Assembly: GCF_032250955.1 (NCBI RefSeq)
Contig: NZ_JAVVES010000001.1
Coordinates: 26,800-90,799 of the forward strand
DNA length: 64,000 nucleotides
From: Sulfuriflexus sp032250955
Lineage (GTDB): Bacteria; Pseudomonadota; Gammaproteobacteria; AKS1
Direction: 5' to 3'
The notes under the pieces were generated by a model that was not told the origin of the DNA, ran no database searches, and was given only the letters and a program-made list of their open reading frames with translations. Of the stretch, positions 9,979 to 19,944 are shown piece after piece; the first letter of the stretch is position 1, and each line of letters opens with the position of its first letter. Position numbers and translations under genes: made by a program.

Positions 9979-10755
9979 TTATCGAACGATGCTGCGTTCA
10001 GCGTTGGCAATAAAGTCCGCGAAATATCGGGCCTCGGCGCAATCCGGCAAACGCGACTTCACTTCCTCGACGGCATCGGCCAGCTTCAGGCCGGACTTGT
10101 AGATAATCCGGTAGGCCTCACGCAGGCCCTTGATCGCCGAGTCGCTCAGGCCTCGCCGTTTCAGGCCGACACTGTTCAGGCCATGCGCCGCGGCCGGGTT
10201 ACCCGAGATAATGATATAAGGCGGGACGTCCTTGCTGACTCCGCAACCCATGCCACAAAAGCTGTAGGCGCCGACTTTGACAAACTGGTGAATCAGGGCA
10301 AAGCCGCCGAGGATGACATAATCCCCTATCTCGACATGACCACCCAGCGAGGCGCCATTGGCGAAAACGGTGTGGTTAGCGATATGGCAATCATGCGCCA
10401 CGTGCGAATAGGCCATCAGGAAATTATTATTCCCTACTGTGGTCAGGCCACCACCCTTTACGGTGCCACGGCTCAGGGTGCAGCTTTCACGAATGACATT
10501 GTCGTCACCAATCTCCAGCCGGGTGGGCTCGCCGCGATAGCCAAGGTCCTGGGGTGCCTCACCGATAGATGCGAACTGGTAGATCCTGTTGCGCTTGCCG
10601 ATCCGGGTCGGACCGTTAATGACCACGTGCGGGCCTATCCAGCTACCCTCACCGATCTCCACCTCCGGGCCGATAACAGAAAACGGGCCGACGCTGACGC
10701 CCGCCGCAAGTTTTGCATCAGGGTCGATAACGGCATGCGGATCAATCAGGCTCAT
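9979..10755 (-). CDS. lpxA: UDP-N-acetylglucosamine acyltransferase
   Basis: First enzyme of lipid A synthesis: transfers a 3-hydroxyacyl chain from acyl carrier protein to the 3-OH of UDP-GlcNAc. Hexapeptide repeats of a left-handed beta helix run through most of the protein (IDPDAKLAAGVSVGPFSVIG, then VHVVI-type turns), with the catalytic His in YSHVAHDCHIAN, and a helical C-terminus. I start it at the ATG at 10755 (MSLIDPHAVI, 258 residues), because this overlaps the fabZ stop by four bases; an upstream Met at 10773 adds six unconserved residues inside fabZ. Confidence 0.96.
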   Translation of the reverse strand: MSLIDPHAVIDPDAKLAAGVSVGPFSVIGPEVEIGEGSWIGPHVVINGPTRIGKRNRIYQFASIGEAPQDLGYRGEPTRLEIGDDNVIRESCTLSRGTVKGGGLTTVGNNNFLMAYSHVAHDCHIANHTVFANGASLGGHVEIGDYVILGGFALIHQFVKVGAYSFCGMGCGVSKDVPPYIIISGNPAAAHGLNSVGLKRRGLSDSAIKGLREAYRIIYKSGLKLADAVEEVKSRLPDCAEARYFADFIANAERSIVR

Positions 10756-11195
10756 ATGGATCGCTTGGCGCACATCAGATCGGCATTGGCGACGAGTTTG
10801 TCATCAACCTTCGCCTCGGCCTTGAACTTCCAGACCCCGCGCATTTCCCGCTCCACGGTGACGTAAAGATGCAATTGATCACCGGGCACAACAGGCTGCT
10901 TGAAACGCGCCTTATCGATGCCCACAAAATAATACAATGAACCGTCTTCCGGCAGTTCACCCATGGTAATGAAGGACAGGATACCGGTAGCCTGGGCCAG
11001 TGCCTCAAGGATCAGGACACCCGGCATTACCGGGTGATGCGGGAAGTGCCCCATGAAGTATGGCTCGTTGTAACTGATGTTCTTGATCGCATGCAAGGTC
11101 TTGCCCGGCGTATAGTCCAGCACCCTGTCAACCAGCAGGAACGGATAGCGATGTGGCAGATGCTTCATCACTTCATGAATATCAAGGGTGGGCAT
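10752..11195 (-). CDS. fabZ: 3-hydroxyacyl-ACP dehydratase FabZ
   Basis: Dehydrates 3-hydroxyacyl-ACP to trans-2-enoyl-ACP in fatty acid elongation and competes with LpxA/LpxD for 3-hydroxyacyl-ACP. The 147-residue hot-dog fold protein shows LPHRYPFLLVDRV and the active-site segment HFPHHPVMPGVLILEALAQ with catalytic His and Glu. It lies between lpxD (21-bp gap) and lpxA (four-base overlap), as in most Gram-negative bacteria. Confidence 0.98.
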   Translation of the reverse strand: MPTLDIHEVMKHLPHRYPFLLVDRVLDYTPGKTLHAIKNISYNEPYFMGHFPHHPVMPGVLILEALAQATGILSFITMGELPEDGSLYYFVGIDKARFKQPVVPGDQLHLYVTVEREMRGVWKFKAEAKVDDKLVANADLMCAKRSI

Positions 11196-11216
11196 GTAAG
11201 ACCTCTCAGTTCAAAA

Positions 11217-12236
11217 TTAGTAGTTATTCAATTTCTTTTCAATCTTCTGCAGGCGTTTGACCATCTCATCCAACTGCCCAAAGCGCACAAAATTCCTGCG
11301 CCACTTGCTATTGGTTTGCAATGGCGTACCCGATGAGTAGACACCTGCTTCAGTAATAGATTGCGTCACCAGTGACATGGCTGTAACGTGCACATTGTCA
11401 GCGATCTCCAGATGGCCGCTGATCCCGACGCCGCCGCCGATGGCACAGTAGCGTCCGATTCGGGTACTGCCGGCAATCCCCACACAGCCGGCAATCGCCG
11501 TGTGCGCGCCAATGTAAACATTGTGTGCAACCTGTATCTGGTTATCGAGTTTTACACCGTCTTCGATCACGGTATTGTCGAGGGAACCGCGGTCGATAGT
11601 GGTATTGGCACCTATCTCAACATCGTTACCAATGCTGACTGTGCCCAGCTGCGGTACTTTCAGCCACTCGCCGGCATCATTGACCAGTCCGAAACCGTCG
11701 CTGCCGATCACTGCACCGGGGTGGACCAGGACACGCTTACCGATACGCACATTATCACAGATACTGACGTTCGCCACGAGCCTGGAATCGTCGTCGATAA
11801 TACTCCCGGCACCGATAACGCAGCCTGCGCCTATGATCACATGCCTGCCGATCCTGACATCATCAGCAATCACTGCCCGCGCGGCTACGGAGGCCGTGGG
11901 ATCAATCTGTGCACTAGCGGCCACGGTCGCATCACGATGGATGCCAGCTTCTACTCTGGCTTGCTGCTGAAACAGGTTAGCCACGCGGGCGAATAATAAT
12001 TGCGGGTTTTCTGTTAGCAGGCAGGCGGTCGGCGACAAGTCGCAGTGTTCCGGTTTGAGAATGACTGCCGAGGCCCTGGTCCGGGCAAGTTCGTCAGCGT
12101 AATGCCTGTCATAAAAAAAAGAAATCTGCCCGGGCCGGGCAGATTTGAGAGACGCGACCGCCTGTATACGGCAGTCTGCATCACCTTTTATGTCAGCATC
12201 AAAGCGTGTTGCCAATTCTCCTAGCGTTTGCGTCAC
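11217..12236 (-). CDS. lpxD: UDP-3-O-(3-hydroxyacyl)glucosamine N-acyltransferase
   Basis: Third step of lipid A synthesis: N-acylates UDP-3-O-acylglucosamine. The N-terminal uridine-binding domain (residues 1-100) contains SFFYDRHYADEL; a left-handed beta helix follows, with repeated hexapeptides such as HVIIGAGCVIGAGSII; the catalytic His is in QVAHNVYIGAH. The C-terminal helix (RRNFVRFGQLDEMVKRLQKI) is the acyl carrier protein recognition helix of the family. Length 339 is normal. Confidence 0.97.
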   Translation of the reverse strand: MTQTLGELATRFDADIKGDADCRIQAVASLKSARPGQISFFYDRHYADELARTRASAVILKPEHCDLSPTACLLTENPQLLFARVANLFQQQARVEAGIHRDATVAASAQIDPTASVAARAVIADDVRIGRHVIIGAGCVIGAGSIIDDDSRLVANVSICDNVRIGKRVLVHPGAVIGSDGFGLVNDAGEWLKVPQLGTVSIGNDVEIGANTTIDRGSLDNTVIEDGVKLDNQIQVAHNVYIGAHTAIAGCVGIAGSTRIGRYCAIGGGVGISGHLEIADNVHVTAMSLVTQSITEAGVYSSGTPLQTNSKWRRNFVRFGQLDEMVKRLQKIEKKLNNY

Positions 12237-12258
12237 TGACTCATCCGTTCAATCTTGC

Positions 12259-12777
12259 TTATTTTTTGGCTTTCGCCTCATTTTGCAGGCGCTTCAGGAT
12301 CATGCCGGTCAGGTCAATATTCGGATTGGCAAAGGCGATACCTTCGTAAAGAATAAGGTCGTACTTTTCCTGCTTGCCAACCTGGGTAATCGCATCATTG
12401 ACATAGCGCAACAACTTGCCGCGTTCTTCATTACTCCGGAAGGTGCGATCTTCGCGCAACTCATCAAGCGCCCGGCGCAGGTCACGTTTTCTGCTCAGGA
12501 TGTCACGCTCCAGCTTGCGGCGCTCGGCCTCGGACATAATCGCACCATCACGGGCGAGTTTCTCCTCGTCCTGTTTTATCGCCTTCTGCTCTTTCAACAA
12601 CTTGTTATCGCGAGCGGAAAATTCCTTCTCCAGCTTGTTCAGGGCCACCTTGGCCTGCGGTGCCTCTTCCAGCAAACGGCTGGGATTAACCACACCAATC
12701 TTGAGATCCTGGGCCAGCCCCATTGTCGGCAACAGGCCAAGAACAGACACAAATAATACTTTCTTTAAGATTTTCAA
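12259..12777 (-). CDS. skp: periplasmic chaperone Skp/OmpH
   Basis: Trimeric periplasmic holdase that carries unfolded outer-membrane proteins to the Bam complex. The 172-residue protein has a signal peptide (MKILKKVLFVSVLGLLPTMG, cleaved after LAQ or thereabouts) and a long charged helical middle (about residues 45-115, rich in Glu, Lys and Arg) that forms the Skp tentacles. It is in its conserved place between bamA and lpxD. Confidence 0.95.
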   Translation of the reverse strand: MKILKKVLFVSVLGLLPTMGLAQDLKIGVVNPSRLLEEAPQAKVALNKLEKEFSARDNKLLKEQKAIKQDEEKLARDGAIMSEAERRKLERDILSRKRDLRRALDELREDRTFRSNEERGKLLRYVNDAITQVGKQEKYDLILYEGIAFANPNIDLTGMILKRLQNEAKAKK

Positions 12778-12823
12778 TATTCTGCTCCGGTTTTCCGGTT
12801 TTGACTAAAGATACTGTAACACA

Positions 12824-15154
12824 TCAGAATCCACCACCGAAGGTGAACTGGAAGGCCTTTGTATCATCACCAGGTTGGTCATTAAATGGCGCGGCCAGGC
12901 TGAATGACAGAGCCCCGAAAGGCGACAGCCAGGTCACACCGAGGCCAGCCGCATAACGCAGTTCATCAAACTCGAAATCCTCATTGGTACCATAAACATT
13001 GCCAGCATCGACAAAGGCCGAAAAGCGCCAGGAGCGGGTATCTTTTACAAAAGGTACGGGGAAAATCAGCTCGGCACTGGCTACCGTCTTCAGGTTGCCA
13101 CCAAGGGGGTCACCAAAACTGGCACTTGTGGCATCCCTGATTTTCGGTCCCAGGGTATTGTCCTCGTAGCCGCGTACCGAGCGTGCGCCCCCGGCGAGAA
13201 AGTTTTCAAAGAACGGCAGGCTGTTGGTGGAGCCATAGCCATCCCCGTAACCCACCTCACCTTTCAAACCCAGGGTAAGGTTACGCGTCAGTTTGAAAAA
13301 ACGCTGGTTCAGGTAGGTAAACTTGTAGTACTCAAGGTCGCCACCCGGCAGGGCAATCTCACCACTGATGCGCTGGATACCGCCGCGGTCCGGGAAAATC
13401 GCCCGGTTTCGCGTGTCGTTGGCAAATGACATATTCAGGGTAAAGGTATCAAAGCCTGCCGAATCGCCAACTGCCAAAGAGTTATTGTCCTCCTTGAGAC
13501 TACCCAGTTCATCAAGGAAGTCCTGTGGGGTATTGAAATTGGTATTAATCGTGGTTCGCGAATAGCCTATGCCCAGGGAAACGCGTTCAAACTCGGTAAT
13601 CGGAATACCGAATGACATCGAACCGGAGAACACATCCGAGGTGTAGCTGGCCAGGTTAGCCTCGGCCGCATCGGTTTCGCGATAAAGCATGTTAAAGCCG
13701 CGACTGACACCATCTTCGGTCCAGTAAGGATTCACATAACCAAAACGGTAGACCCTGTTGATCTCACTGTTATCAAAACCTACAGAGATACGCTTGCCGC
13801 TGCCGAGGAAGTTATCCTGACTGACACTGGCATTAAAGATCACACCCTGGGAATCTGAGTAACCGATACCGGCCAGCAGGTTTCCTGAAGGCTTTTCCTT
13901 GACCTTGTAGTTCACGTCTACCTGGTCTGTGGTGCCGGGCACCGCCGGTGTTTCTACTTCCACTTCGTCAAAATAACCGAGCGTGTCCAGACGCACCTTG
14001 GAACGTTCAACGTTAGCGGTTGAGATCCAGGCACTTTCGAACTGGCGCATTTCCCGGCGCAGTACCTCGTCACGGGTCTGGGTGTTGCCGCTAAAGTTGA
14101 TGCGACGTACATAGACACGTTTGCCCGGGTCGACGAAGAAGGTCAGTTCAACCTGCTTTTCCTCTTCGAGGATTTCCGGCACCACGTTGACGTTGGCAAA
14201 GGCATAACCCTCTTCGCCGAGACGGTTGGTGATCTTTTCACTGGTTTCGGTGGCTCGGCGCCGCGAGAAAATATCGCCCTTTTGTATTATAAACAGCGGG
14301 AAGAGCTCTTTCGGCTCAACAACCAGATCCCCTGCCAGCTTGACGCTCTTGACCGTAAACTTCTCACCCTCGGTAATATTAATGGTGATGTAGACATCTC
14401 GCTTGTCCGGTGTGATCGAAACCTGGGTCGAATCGATATTGAAGTTGATATAACCCCGGTTCAGGTAGTAGGAACGCAGGCGCTCCAGGTCGGCAGCCAG
14501 CTTCTGTTTTGAATACTGATCAGTGTCTGTATAAAAAGAGAACAGCGTGGGCGTGCTCAGTTCAAATTCATCCAGCAAGGTTTCATCGTCATAGTCAGTA
14601 TTGCCGACGATATTTATCTGGTGGATTTTTGCCACCGTACCTTCCGAAATATCAATAGTAATGCCTACACGGTTACGCTCAAGGGGCGTGACAGTCGTTT
14701 CCATTTTGACGCCGTACTTGCCCTGGCTAAAATAGATACGCTGCAGTTCCTGCTCAACCTTGTCGAGAAGAGATTTGTCAAAAACCCGGCCAACGGCAAA
14801 GCCGATTTCCTTCAGGCCTTCAGTGAGAGCCTCCTCCTCAATGGACTTGTTGCCGTTGTAGTCGATACTGGCAATGGCCGGGCGCTCGATAACAAAGACA
14901 ATCAGCACACCGTTTTCACGTTCCAGGCGCACGTCTTTGAAAAAGCCGGTCTTGAACAAGGCACGGATGGTTTCTGCTGAAGCCCGGTCATCCAGGGTTT
15001 CGCCTACCTTGACCGGAAGGTAGTTGAATACCGTGCCTGCTGCGATGCGCTGCAGACCTTCGACACGAATATCCTTGATAACAAATGCTTCGTTTGCCCA
15101 GACATGCTGGCCAGGACCTGCCATCAGCAGGAGAATGAGAATTAGTCTTTTCAT
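12824..15154 (-). CDS. bamA: outer membrane protein assembly factor BamA
   Basis: Central outer-membrane component of the beta-barrel assembly machine. 776 residues: signal peptide ending around HVWANEAF, five periplasmic POTRA domains (first begins FVIKDIRVEGLQRIAAGTVF), then a 16-strand barrel. The barrel has the conserved VRGYEDNTLGP motif (the VRGF/Y loop that plugs the pore) and ends GGGF with the terminal phenylalanine typical of outer-membrane barrels. The gene is flanked by rseP upstream and skp downstream, as usual. Confidence 0.98.
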   Translation of the reverse strand: MKRLILILLLMAGPGQHVWANEAFVIKDIRVEGLQRIAAGTVFNYLPVKVGETLDDRASAETIRALFKTGFFKDVRLERENGVLIVFVIERPAIASIDYNGNKSIEEEALTEGLKEIGFAVGRVFDKSLLDKVEQELQRIYFSQGKYGVKMETTVTPLERNRVGITIDISEGTVAKIHQINIVGNTDYDDETLLDEFELSTPTLFSFYTDTDQYSKQKLAADLERLRSYYLNRGYINFNIDSTQVSITPDKRDVYITINITEGEKFTVKSVKLAGDLVVEPKELFPLFIIQKGDIFSRRRATETSEKITNRLGEEGYAFANVNVVPEILEEEKQVELTFFVDPGKRVYVRRINFSGNTQTRDEVLRREMRQFESAWISTANVERSKVRLDTLGYFDEVEVETPAVPGTTDQVDVNYKVKEKPSGNLLAGIGYSDSQGVIFNASVSQDNFLGSGKRISVGFDNSEINRVYRFGYVNPYWTEDGVSRGFNMLYRETDAAEANLASYTSDVFSGSMSFGIPITEFERVSLGIGYSRTTINTNFNTPQDFLDELGSLKEDNNSLAVGDSAGFDTFTLNMSFANDTRNRAIFPDRGGIQRISGEIALPGGDLEYYKFTYLNQRFFKLTRNLTLGLKGEVGYGDGYGSTNSLPFFENFLAGGARSVRGYEDNTLGPKIRDATSASFGDPLGGNLKTVASAELIFPVPFVKDTRSWRFSAFVDAGNVYGTNEDFEFDELRYAAGLGVTWLSPFGALSFSLAAPFNDQPGDDTKAFQFTFGGGF

Positions 15155-15201
15155 TACTGAATGTTACTGCTTCTTGTTTTATAGTTTTTAATTAGCGAGA
15201 G

Positions 15202-16566
15202 TTAAAACAATCGCGTGACATCATTATAAACGGCCAGCATCATCAACATCGCCAGAATGACCAGACCTATCTGTTGTCCCAGCAACTGGGTCTTTTCCGA
15301 TACCGGACTGCCTTTCACCAGTTCCACCAGGTAGTACATAAGGTGTCCGCCATCGAGCACCGGAATGGGTAAAAGATTCAACACCCCGAGGCTGACGCTG
15401 ACAATGGCGATAAACGCCAGAAACTGCACCAGACCTATGCTCGCTGACTGCCCTGCATACTGGGCAATCGTTATCGGGCCGCTGATATTCTTGACGGAGA
15501 CTTCCCCCACCAGCATTTTCCCCAACATACGCAATGTCAGCAGGCTGACCTGTGCCGTCTTCTCCAGTGCCGGCCCAACGGCCATCAGCGGGGAATATTG
15601 TAGCACAGACCTCAGTTCCGGCGAGATACCTTGCGGCGGTCTGGCGACGGCACCGATATATCCGTAACTTACTGAATCATCAGACTTATTACCAATGACG
15701 AGATTGATCTGCTGAACTTCCCCGTCCCGCAGGACATTTACCTGCACCTCTTCGCCGGGGCGTTTTTGCAAATACTGCACCCACTCACGCCAGTCTTTAA
15801 TTGCCTGTCCATCCACCGCAATAACCTTGTCGTCCGCGCGTAACCCCGCCCGGGCGGCCGGCTCGCCTTCGAGCACACTATCTATCACCGCGGGCCAGAC
15901 CGGCAGATAGGGGCGAATACCGATAGCCGTCACAATATTGCCCTTGCTCATGTCCGCGGACAATCCCTGCAGGTTGATATGGCGAACCGTTTGCTGCTGG
16001 TCCTCGTCCGTCACCGTGACCTTTACTCTTGCATTTTGATCGAGCACGGCCTCGATAAGCTCCAGACCAATAACATCCCAATTGACTGTCTTCACCTCAT
16101 CGACAGCGATAATCTGCTCACCACTTTGCAGGCCCGCCTGCGCGGCCCGCGATGTTGGTTCGACCTCACCGATAATTGGCTTGATCCCCTCTATCCCGAT
16201 AATGAAAACCACCCAGTAGACCAGCGCGGCGAGAATAAAGTTAAACAGCGGACCGGCGACGACCACGGCCATGCGCGTGGCTAATGGTTTACGATTGAAC
16301 GCATACGGGAGCTCCTTCTCTGCCACCGGCTCGTTACGCTCATCAAGCATCTTCACGTAACCACCGAGGGGGATTTGCGCTATGACATATTCCGTATCGT
16401 CACGTTTACCCTGCCAGCGAAACAGCGGTTTGCCAAAACCAATGGAGAAGCGCGTCACCTTGACACCGAGTTTTCTGGCGACCCAGAAATGACCATACTC
16501 GTGGAAGGTAACCAGGATGCCGATCACCACGATAAAGGAAAGAATAGAGAAGAGAACTTCAAACAT
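15202..16566 (-). CDS. rseP: RIP metalloprotease RseP, site-2 protease
   Basis: Inner-membrane zinc protease that cleaves anti-sigma factor RseA after DegS and so activates sigma-E under envelope stress; it also clears remnant signal peptides. The zinc motif HEYGH sits in the first membrane helix, two PDZ domains follow (around GLQSGEQIIAVDEV and GLRADDKVIAVDG), and LLPIPVLDGGHL supplies the third zinc ligand. I choose the start at 16566 (MFEVLFSILS, 454 residues), four bases after the dxr stop; the open frame extends 25 unconserved residues further upstream, inside dxr. Confidence 0.96.
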   Translation of the reverse strand: MFEVLFSILSFIVVIGILVTFHEYGHFWVARKLGVKVTRFSIGFGKPLFRWQGKRDDTEYVIAQIPLGGYVKMLDERNEPVAEKELPYAFNRKPLATRMAVVVAGPLFNFILAALVYWVVFIIGIEGIKPIIGEVEPTSRAAQAGLQSGEQIIAVDEVKTVNWDVIGLELIEAVLDQNARVKVTVTDEDQQQTVRHINLQGLSADMSKGNIVTAIGIRPYLPVWPAVIDSVLEGEPAARAGLRADDKVIAVDGQAIKDWREWVQYLQKRPGEEVQVNVLRDGEVQQINLVIGNKSDDSVSYGYIGAVARPPQGISPELRSVLQYSPLMAVGPALEKTAQVSLLTLRMLGKMLVGEVSVKNISGPITIAQYAGQSASIGLVQFLAFIAIVSVSLGVLNLLPIPVLDGGHLMYYLVELVKGSPVSEKTQLLGQQIGLVILAMLMMLAVYNDVTRLF

Positions 16567-16570
16567 ATAA

Positions 16571-17764
16571 TTATGATGCCGTATGGCGTTCAGGAGAATT
16601 GATACAGGCCATCGCCACTTCCCTGGCATGTGTATCAGCATTCAGTATGGTGTCGAGAGATTCTGCTTCGACAAAGCTTATTGACTGCATACAGGTCTCG
16701 ATGACCCCGGCAATAGCGGTAAACGCCAGTTGTCCCTGCAGGAAAGCCTCAACCGCCACTTCATTGGCAGCATTGAGAATGGTGCTTGCCGTGCCCCCTG
16801 CCCTGATGGCCTCATCCGCCAGGCGCAAACAGGGAAAGCGTTGCAGATCGGGGCGCTCGAAATTGAGTTGACCGATAGTGACTATATCCAGCGCCGCCAC
16901 TCCGGAATCGATCCGCCGCGGCCATGCCAGGGCATGTGCGATCGGGGTACGCATGTCCGGATTGCCTAGCTGTGCCAACACCGAACCATCGAGGTAATCG
17001 ACCATGGAGTGAATAACGCTTTCCTTGTGCACCACGATCTCGATCGTGTCCGGCCCAACATCAAACAGCCAGCAGGCCTCGATCAGTTCCAGCCCCTTGT
17101 TCATCATGGTCGCTGAATCGACCGATATCTTGCGGCCCATGCTCCAGTTAGGATGGGCAATCGCCTGTTCCGGGGTTACACCGGCAAGCTGTTCCACCGG
17201 GATATCCCGAAACGGGCCGCCGGAGCCGGTCAAGAGGATACGGCGAACCCCCTGGGCATCCATGCCCGCCCGGTAACCCTGCGGCATGCACTGGAAGATG
17301 GCATTGTGCTCGCTATCGATGGGTAACAACTCGGCACCATGCTCACGCACCGCCTGCATGAACAGGTGCCCGGACATGACCAGCGCCTCTTTATTCGCCA
17401 GCAATATCCGCTTGCCGGCACGCGCGGCGGCAAGCGTTGGCAACAGCCCGGCGGCACCAACGATGGCCGCCATTACATAATCGGTCTGCGGCAGGGCGGC
17501 GACGCGCTCCAGACCCTCGCTGCCGGCAAGCACCTCTACTGCCAGCCCCTCGGCCTGCACCTGCCCGGCGAGGCGGGCGGCGGCAGATGGATCCGCCATG
17601 ACCGCATAGGCCGGGGCAAACTCACGGCACTGGGCCAGCAATCGCTCGACATCACGATTAGCCGTCAGGGCGACGACCTGATAATCACCGGCATGGGCGC
17701 GCACCACATCCAGCGTGCTGATCCCTATCGAACCTGTCGCACCGAGGATGGTGATACCTTTCAT
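16571..17764 (-). CDS. dxr: 1-deoxy-D-xylulose 5-phosphate reductoisomerase
   Basis: Second step of the MEP pathway: converts DXP to 2-C-methylerythritol 4-phosphate with NADPH. The Rossmann motif GATGSIG is at residues 8-14. LPIDSEHNAIFQ carries the metal-binding acidic residues, followed by HPNWSMGRKISVDSATMMNK, the flexible substrate-binding loop. 397 residues is normal. Its start overlaps the cdsA stop by four bases. Confidence 0.98.
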   Translation of the reverse strand: MKGITILGATGSIGISTLDVVRAHAGDYQVVALTANRDVERLLAQCREFAPAYAVMADPSAAARLAGQVQAEGLAVEVLAGSEGLERVAALPQTDYVMAAIVGAAGLLPTLAAARAGKRILLANKEALVMSGHLFMQAVREHGAELLPIDSEHNAIFQCMPQGYRAGMDAQGVRRILLTGSGGPFRDIPVEQLAGVTPEQAIAHPNWSMGRKISVDSATMMNKGLELIEACWLFDVGPDTIEIVVHKESVIHSMVDYLDGSVLAQLGNPDMRTPIAHALAWPRRIDSGVAALDIVTIGQLNFERPDLQRFPCLRLADEAIRAGGTASTILNAANEVAVEAFLQGQLAFTAIAGVIETCMQSISFVEAESLDTILNADTHAREVAMACINSPERHTAS

Positions 17765-18588
17765 AACAGCATATCCTTGATCAGATAACCAGCAACAAAG
17801 ACGGGGGCCGCGGCGGTGAGACTGTCGAGCCGGTCCATTGCGCCACCATGGCCGGGTAACAACTGGCCGCTATCCTTGATACCGCTGACGCGCTTAAAGA
17901 CACTCTCCAGCAGGTCTCCATATATAGAGAGCATGACGGCGAGCATGGCGATGATAATAAAGGCGGGTTGCTCGACTGACGGTATATCGGTCAGCAGAAC
18001 CCAGAAACCGACTACTAACAGGCTCAGCAACAGGCCACCCAGCACCCCTTCCCAGCTTTTGCCTGGGCTTATCGCCGGTGCCAGCTTGTGCTTGCCGAAA
18101 CGACGCCCTGCAAAATAGGCACCGCTGTCCGCCGCCCAGACCAGGCAGAACACCAGTAACACACTGCTCGCTTGCGAGTCGTGCAACAACACCAGTGCCA
18201 GCCAGGTGGAGACAATGAGCAATGCGCCTACCACGAGACTCACCACATGGTAGGCAGGTGCGGATAAGGCCGACACCCGGCGGGTAATATCGAATAACAA
18301 GGCGATGATCACAACTGCCCAGAAAGCGGCCGCGACCAGCATGACGGCATCAGTAACCATATTAATATTGATACTGAACCACACGGCGACCAGCAGCAGG
18401 TCGAGCACCAGCACCCAGGCAAGCCGGGCCAGCAGGGAATTCAGCCGGGCCAGGGCACTCCACTCCCAGGCGGCAAAATTGAGGACAACCGCCCACAACA
18501 GGGCAAAGGCGGGATTCGGCAAATAGAAGATCGCCAGGATGACCAGCGGCAGTAGCAGCAGCGCAGTCAGGATGCGTTTTTCAAGCAT
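17761..18588 (-). CDS. cdsA: phosphatidate cytidylyltransferase
   Basis: Makes CDP-diacylglycerol from phosphatidate and CTP, the branch point of phospholipid synthesis, in the inner membrane. The protein has about eight hydrophobic helices and the family signature near the C-terminus, GIKDSGQLLPGHGGAMDRLDS, quoted here in two parts: SGIKDSGQLLPGHG and GAMDRLDSL. The start at 18588 (MLEKRILTALLLL, 275 residues) is one base after the uppS stop; the longer frame to 18681 only adds residues that overlap uppS. Confidence 0.95.
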   Translation of the reverse strand: MLEKRILTALLLLPLVILAIFYLPNPAFALLWAVVLNFAAWEWSALARLNSLLARLAWVLVLDLLLVAVWFSININMVTDAVMLVAAAFWAVVIIALLFDITRRVSALSAPAYHVVSLVVGALLIVSTWLALVLLHDSQASSVLLVFCLVWAADSGAYFAGRRFGKHKLAPAISPGKSWEGVLGGLLLSLLVVGFWVLLTDIPSVEQPAFIIIAMLAVMLSIYGDLLESVFKRVSGIKDSGQLLPGHGGAMDRLDSLTAAAPVFVAGYLIKDMLL

Positions 18589-18589
18589 A

Positions 18590-19342
18590 TCAGGCTTTCT
18601 CCACTTGCTCGGCGGTGCGGCCAAAACGGCGCTGTCGCCCGGCATAGTCACGCATTGCCGCGGCCAGGTGAGACTTGTCAAAATCAGGCCACAAGGTGTC
18701 GGTGAAATACAGTTCGGTATAGGCTAACTGCCAGAGCAGGAAATTGCTAATACGCTGTTCCCCGCCGGTACGGATAAACAAATCCGGCTCCGGCAAATCT
18801 GACAGTGACAAATGCCGCAGGAACTGCTCTTCATCAATGCCCTGGTTGCCGGTAACGGCCTGTCGTGCTGCCTGCAGAATATCCCAGCGGCCGCCATAAT
18901 TCGCGGCTATCGACAACGTCATGCCATCGTTACCGGCGGTCAGCGTTTCTACTTCATCAATGCGCTTCTGCAGCTTGTCACTGAAGGCCGTGCGATCGCC
19001 AATCACCCGCATGCGAATATTATTCTCATGCAAGGAGGCTGCCTCTTCGCGCAGGGCACTGATAAACAGGTTCATGAGCAGATCCACCTCCGTCCGCGGG
19101 CGTTTCCAGTTCTCACTACTGAAGGCAAACAGGGTTAAGGCATCAAGATGAAAGTTGGCACAAACCTCCACCGCCATGCGTGCCGATTTCACACCTGACT
19201 TGTGGCCGGCAAAACGGGGGAGATGTCGTTGCTGCGCCCAGCGGCCGTTACCATCCATAATAATGGCAATATGCCGGGGCAATTCCAGTCGGGCAGGAAA
19301 AATGTCTTCGCAGGAGTGACTGATGTGGGAGGCATCGCTCAT
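18590..19342 (-). CDS. uppS: undecaprenyl diphosphate synthase
   Basis: cis-Prenyltransferase that adds eight isopentenyl units to farnesyl diphosphate to make the C55 lipid carrier for peptidoglycan and O-antigen. The diphosphate-binding IMDGNGRWAQQRHLPR, RFAGHKSGVKS, FAFSSENWKRP and the C-terminal DLFIRTGGEQRISNFLLWQ blocks are all present. 250 residues. The first 22 residues are not conserved and lack a clear ribosome binding site, so the true start may be a little further in. Confidence 0.96.
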   Translation of the reverse strand: MSDASHISHSCEDIFPARLELPRHIAIIMDGNGRWAQQRHLPRFAGHKSGVKSARMAVEVCANFHLDALTLFAFSSENWKRPRTEVDLLMNLFISALREEAASLHENNIRMRVIGDRTAFSDKLQKRIDEVETLTAGNDGMTLSIAANYGGRWDILQAARQAVTGNQGIDEEQFLRHLSLSDLPEPDLFIRTGGEQRISNFLLWQLAYTELYFTDTLWPDFDKSHLAAAMRDYAGRQRRFGRTAEQVEKA

Positions 19343-19375
19343 GACGTTGTCATGTTATTCGGGAAAACCGCCCGC

Positions 19376-19933
19376 CTAGATTTCCATGAGGTCTTTTTCT
19401 TTTTCCTCGAGGAGTTTGTCGATATCGACAATCTTCTGATCGGTGAGCTTCTGTATCAACTCGCTGCCGCGACGCTCATCATCTTCACTTATCTCTTTTT
19501 CCTTTTGCAGTGCCTTGAGGTCACTGTTGGCATCACGCCGGATATTGCGTACCGCAACGCGGGACGATTCGACTTCCTGGCGTACCAGGCGAATCATTTC
19601 CTTGCGACGTTCTTCGGTGAGCGGTGGGAGCGGGATACGAATCACTTCACCGGCGGTTACCGGGTTGAGGCCCAGACCGGAATCCATAATCGCCTTTTCG
19701 ATAGGCTTGACCATAGACTTGTCCCAGGGGGTTACCGTCAGACTACGTGCATCACCCACCGAGATATTGGCCACCTGGTTGAGTGGTGTTTCGCTGCCGT
19801 AACAGGATACCTGGATGTGCTCAACCAGACCGGTGCTGGCACGCCCTGTACGCATCTTACTCAAGTCATTCTTCAAGGCCTCAATGGTCTTGCCCATACG
19901 AACTTCTGCATCTTTGAGTATATCGTCAATCAC
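19376..19933 (-). CDS. frr: ribosome recycling factor
   Basis: Works with EF-G to split post-termination ribosomes. 185 residues, with the typical three-helix bundle sequence: MRTGRASTGLVEHIQV, the hinge region NISVGDARSLTVTPWDKSM, IPLPPLTEERRKEMI, and a C-terminal charged helix. It follows pyrH by 11 bases in the standard tsf-pyrH-frr order. Confidence 0.98.
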   Translation of the reverse strand: MIDDILKDAEVRMGKTIEALKNDLSKMRTGRASTGLVEHIQVSCYGSETPLNQVANISVGDARSLTVTPWDKSMVKPIEKAIMDSGLGLNPVTAGEVIRIPLPPLTEERRKEMIRLVRQEVESSRVAVRNIRRDANSDLKALQKEKEISEDDERRGSELIQKLTDQKIVDIDKLLEEKEKDLMEI

Positions 19934-19944
19934 GCCGCACTCCC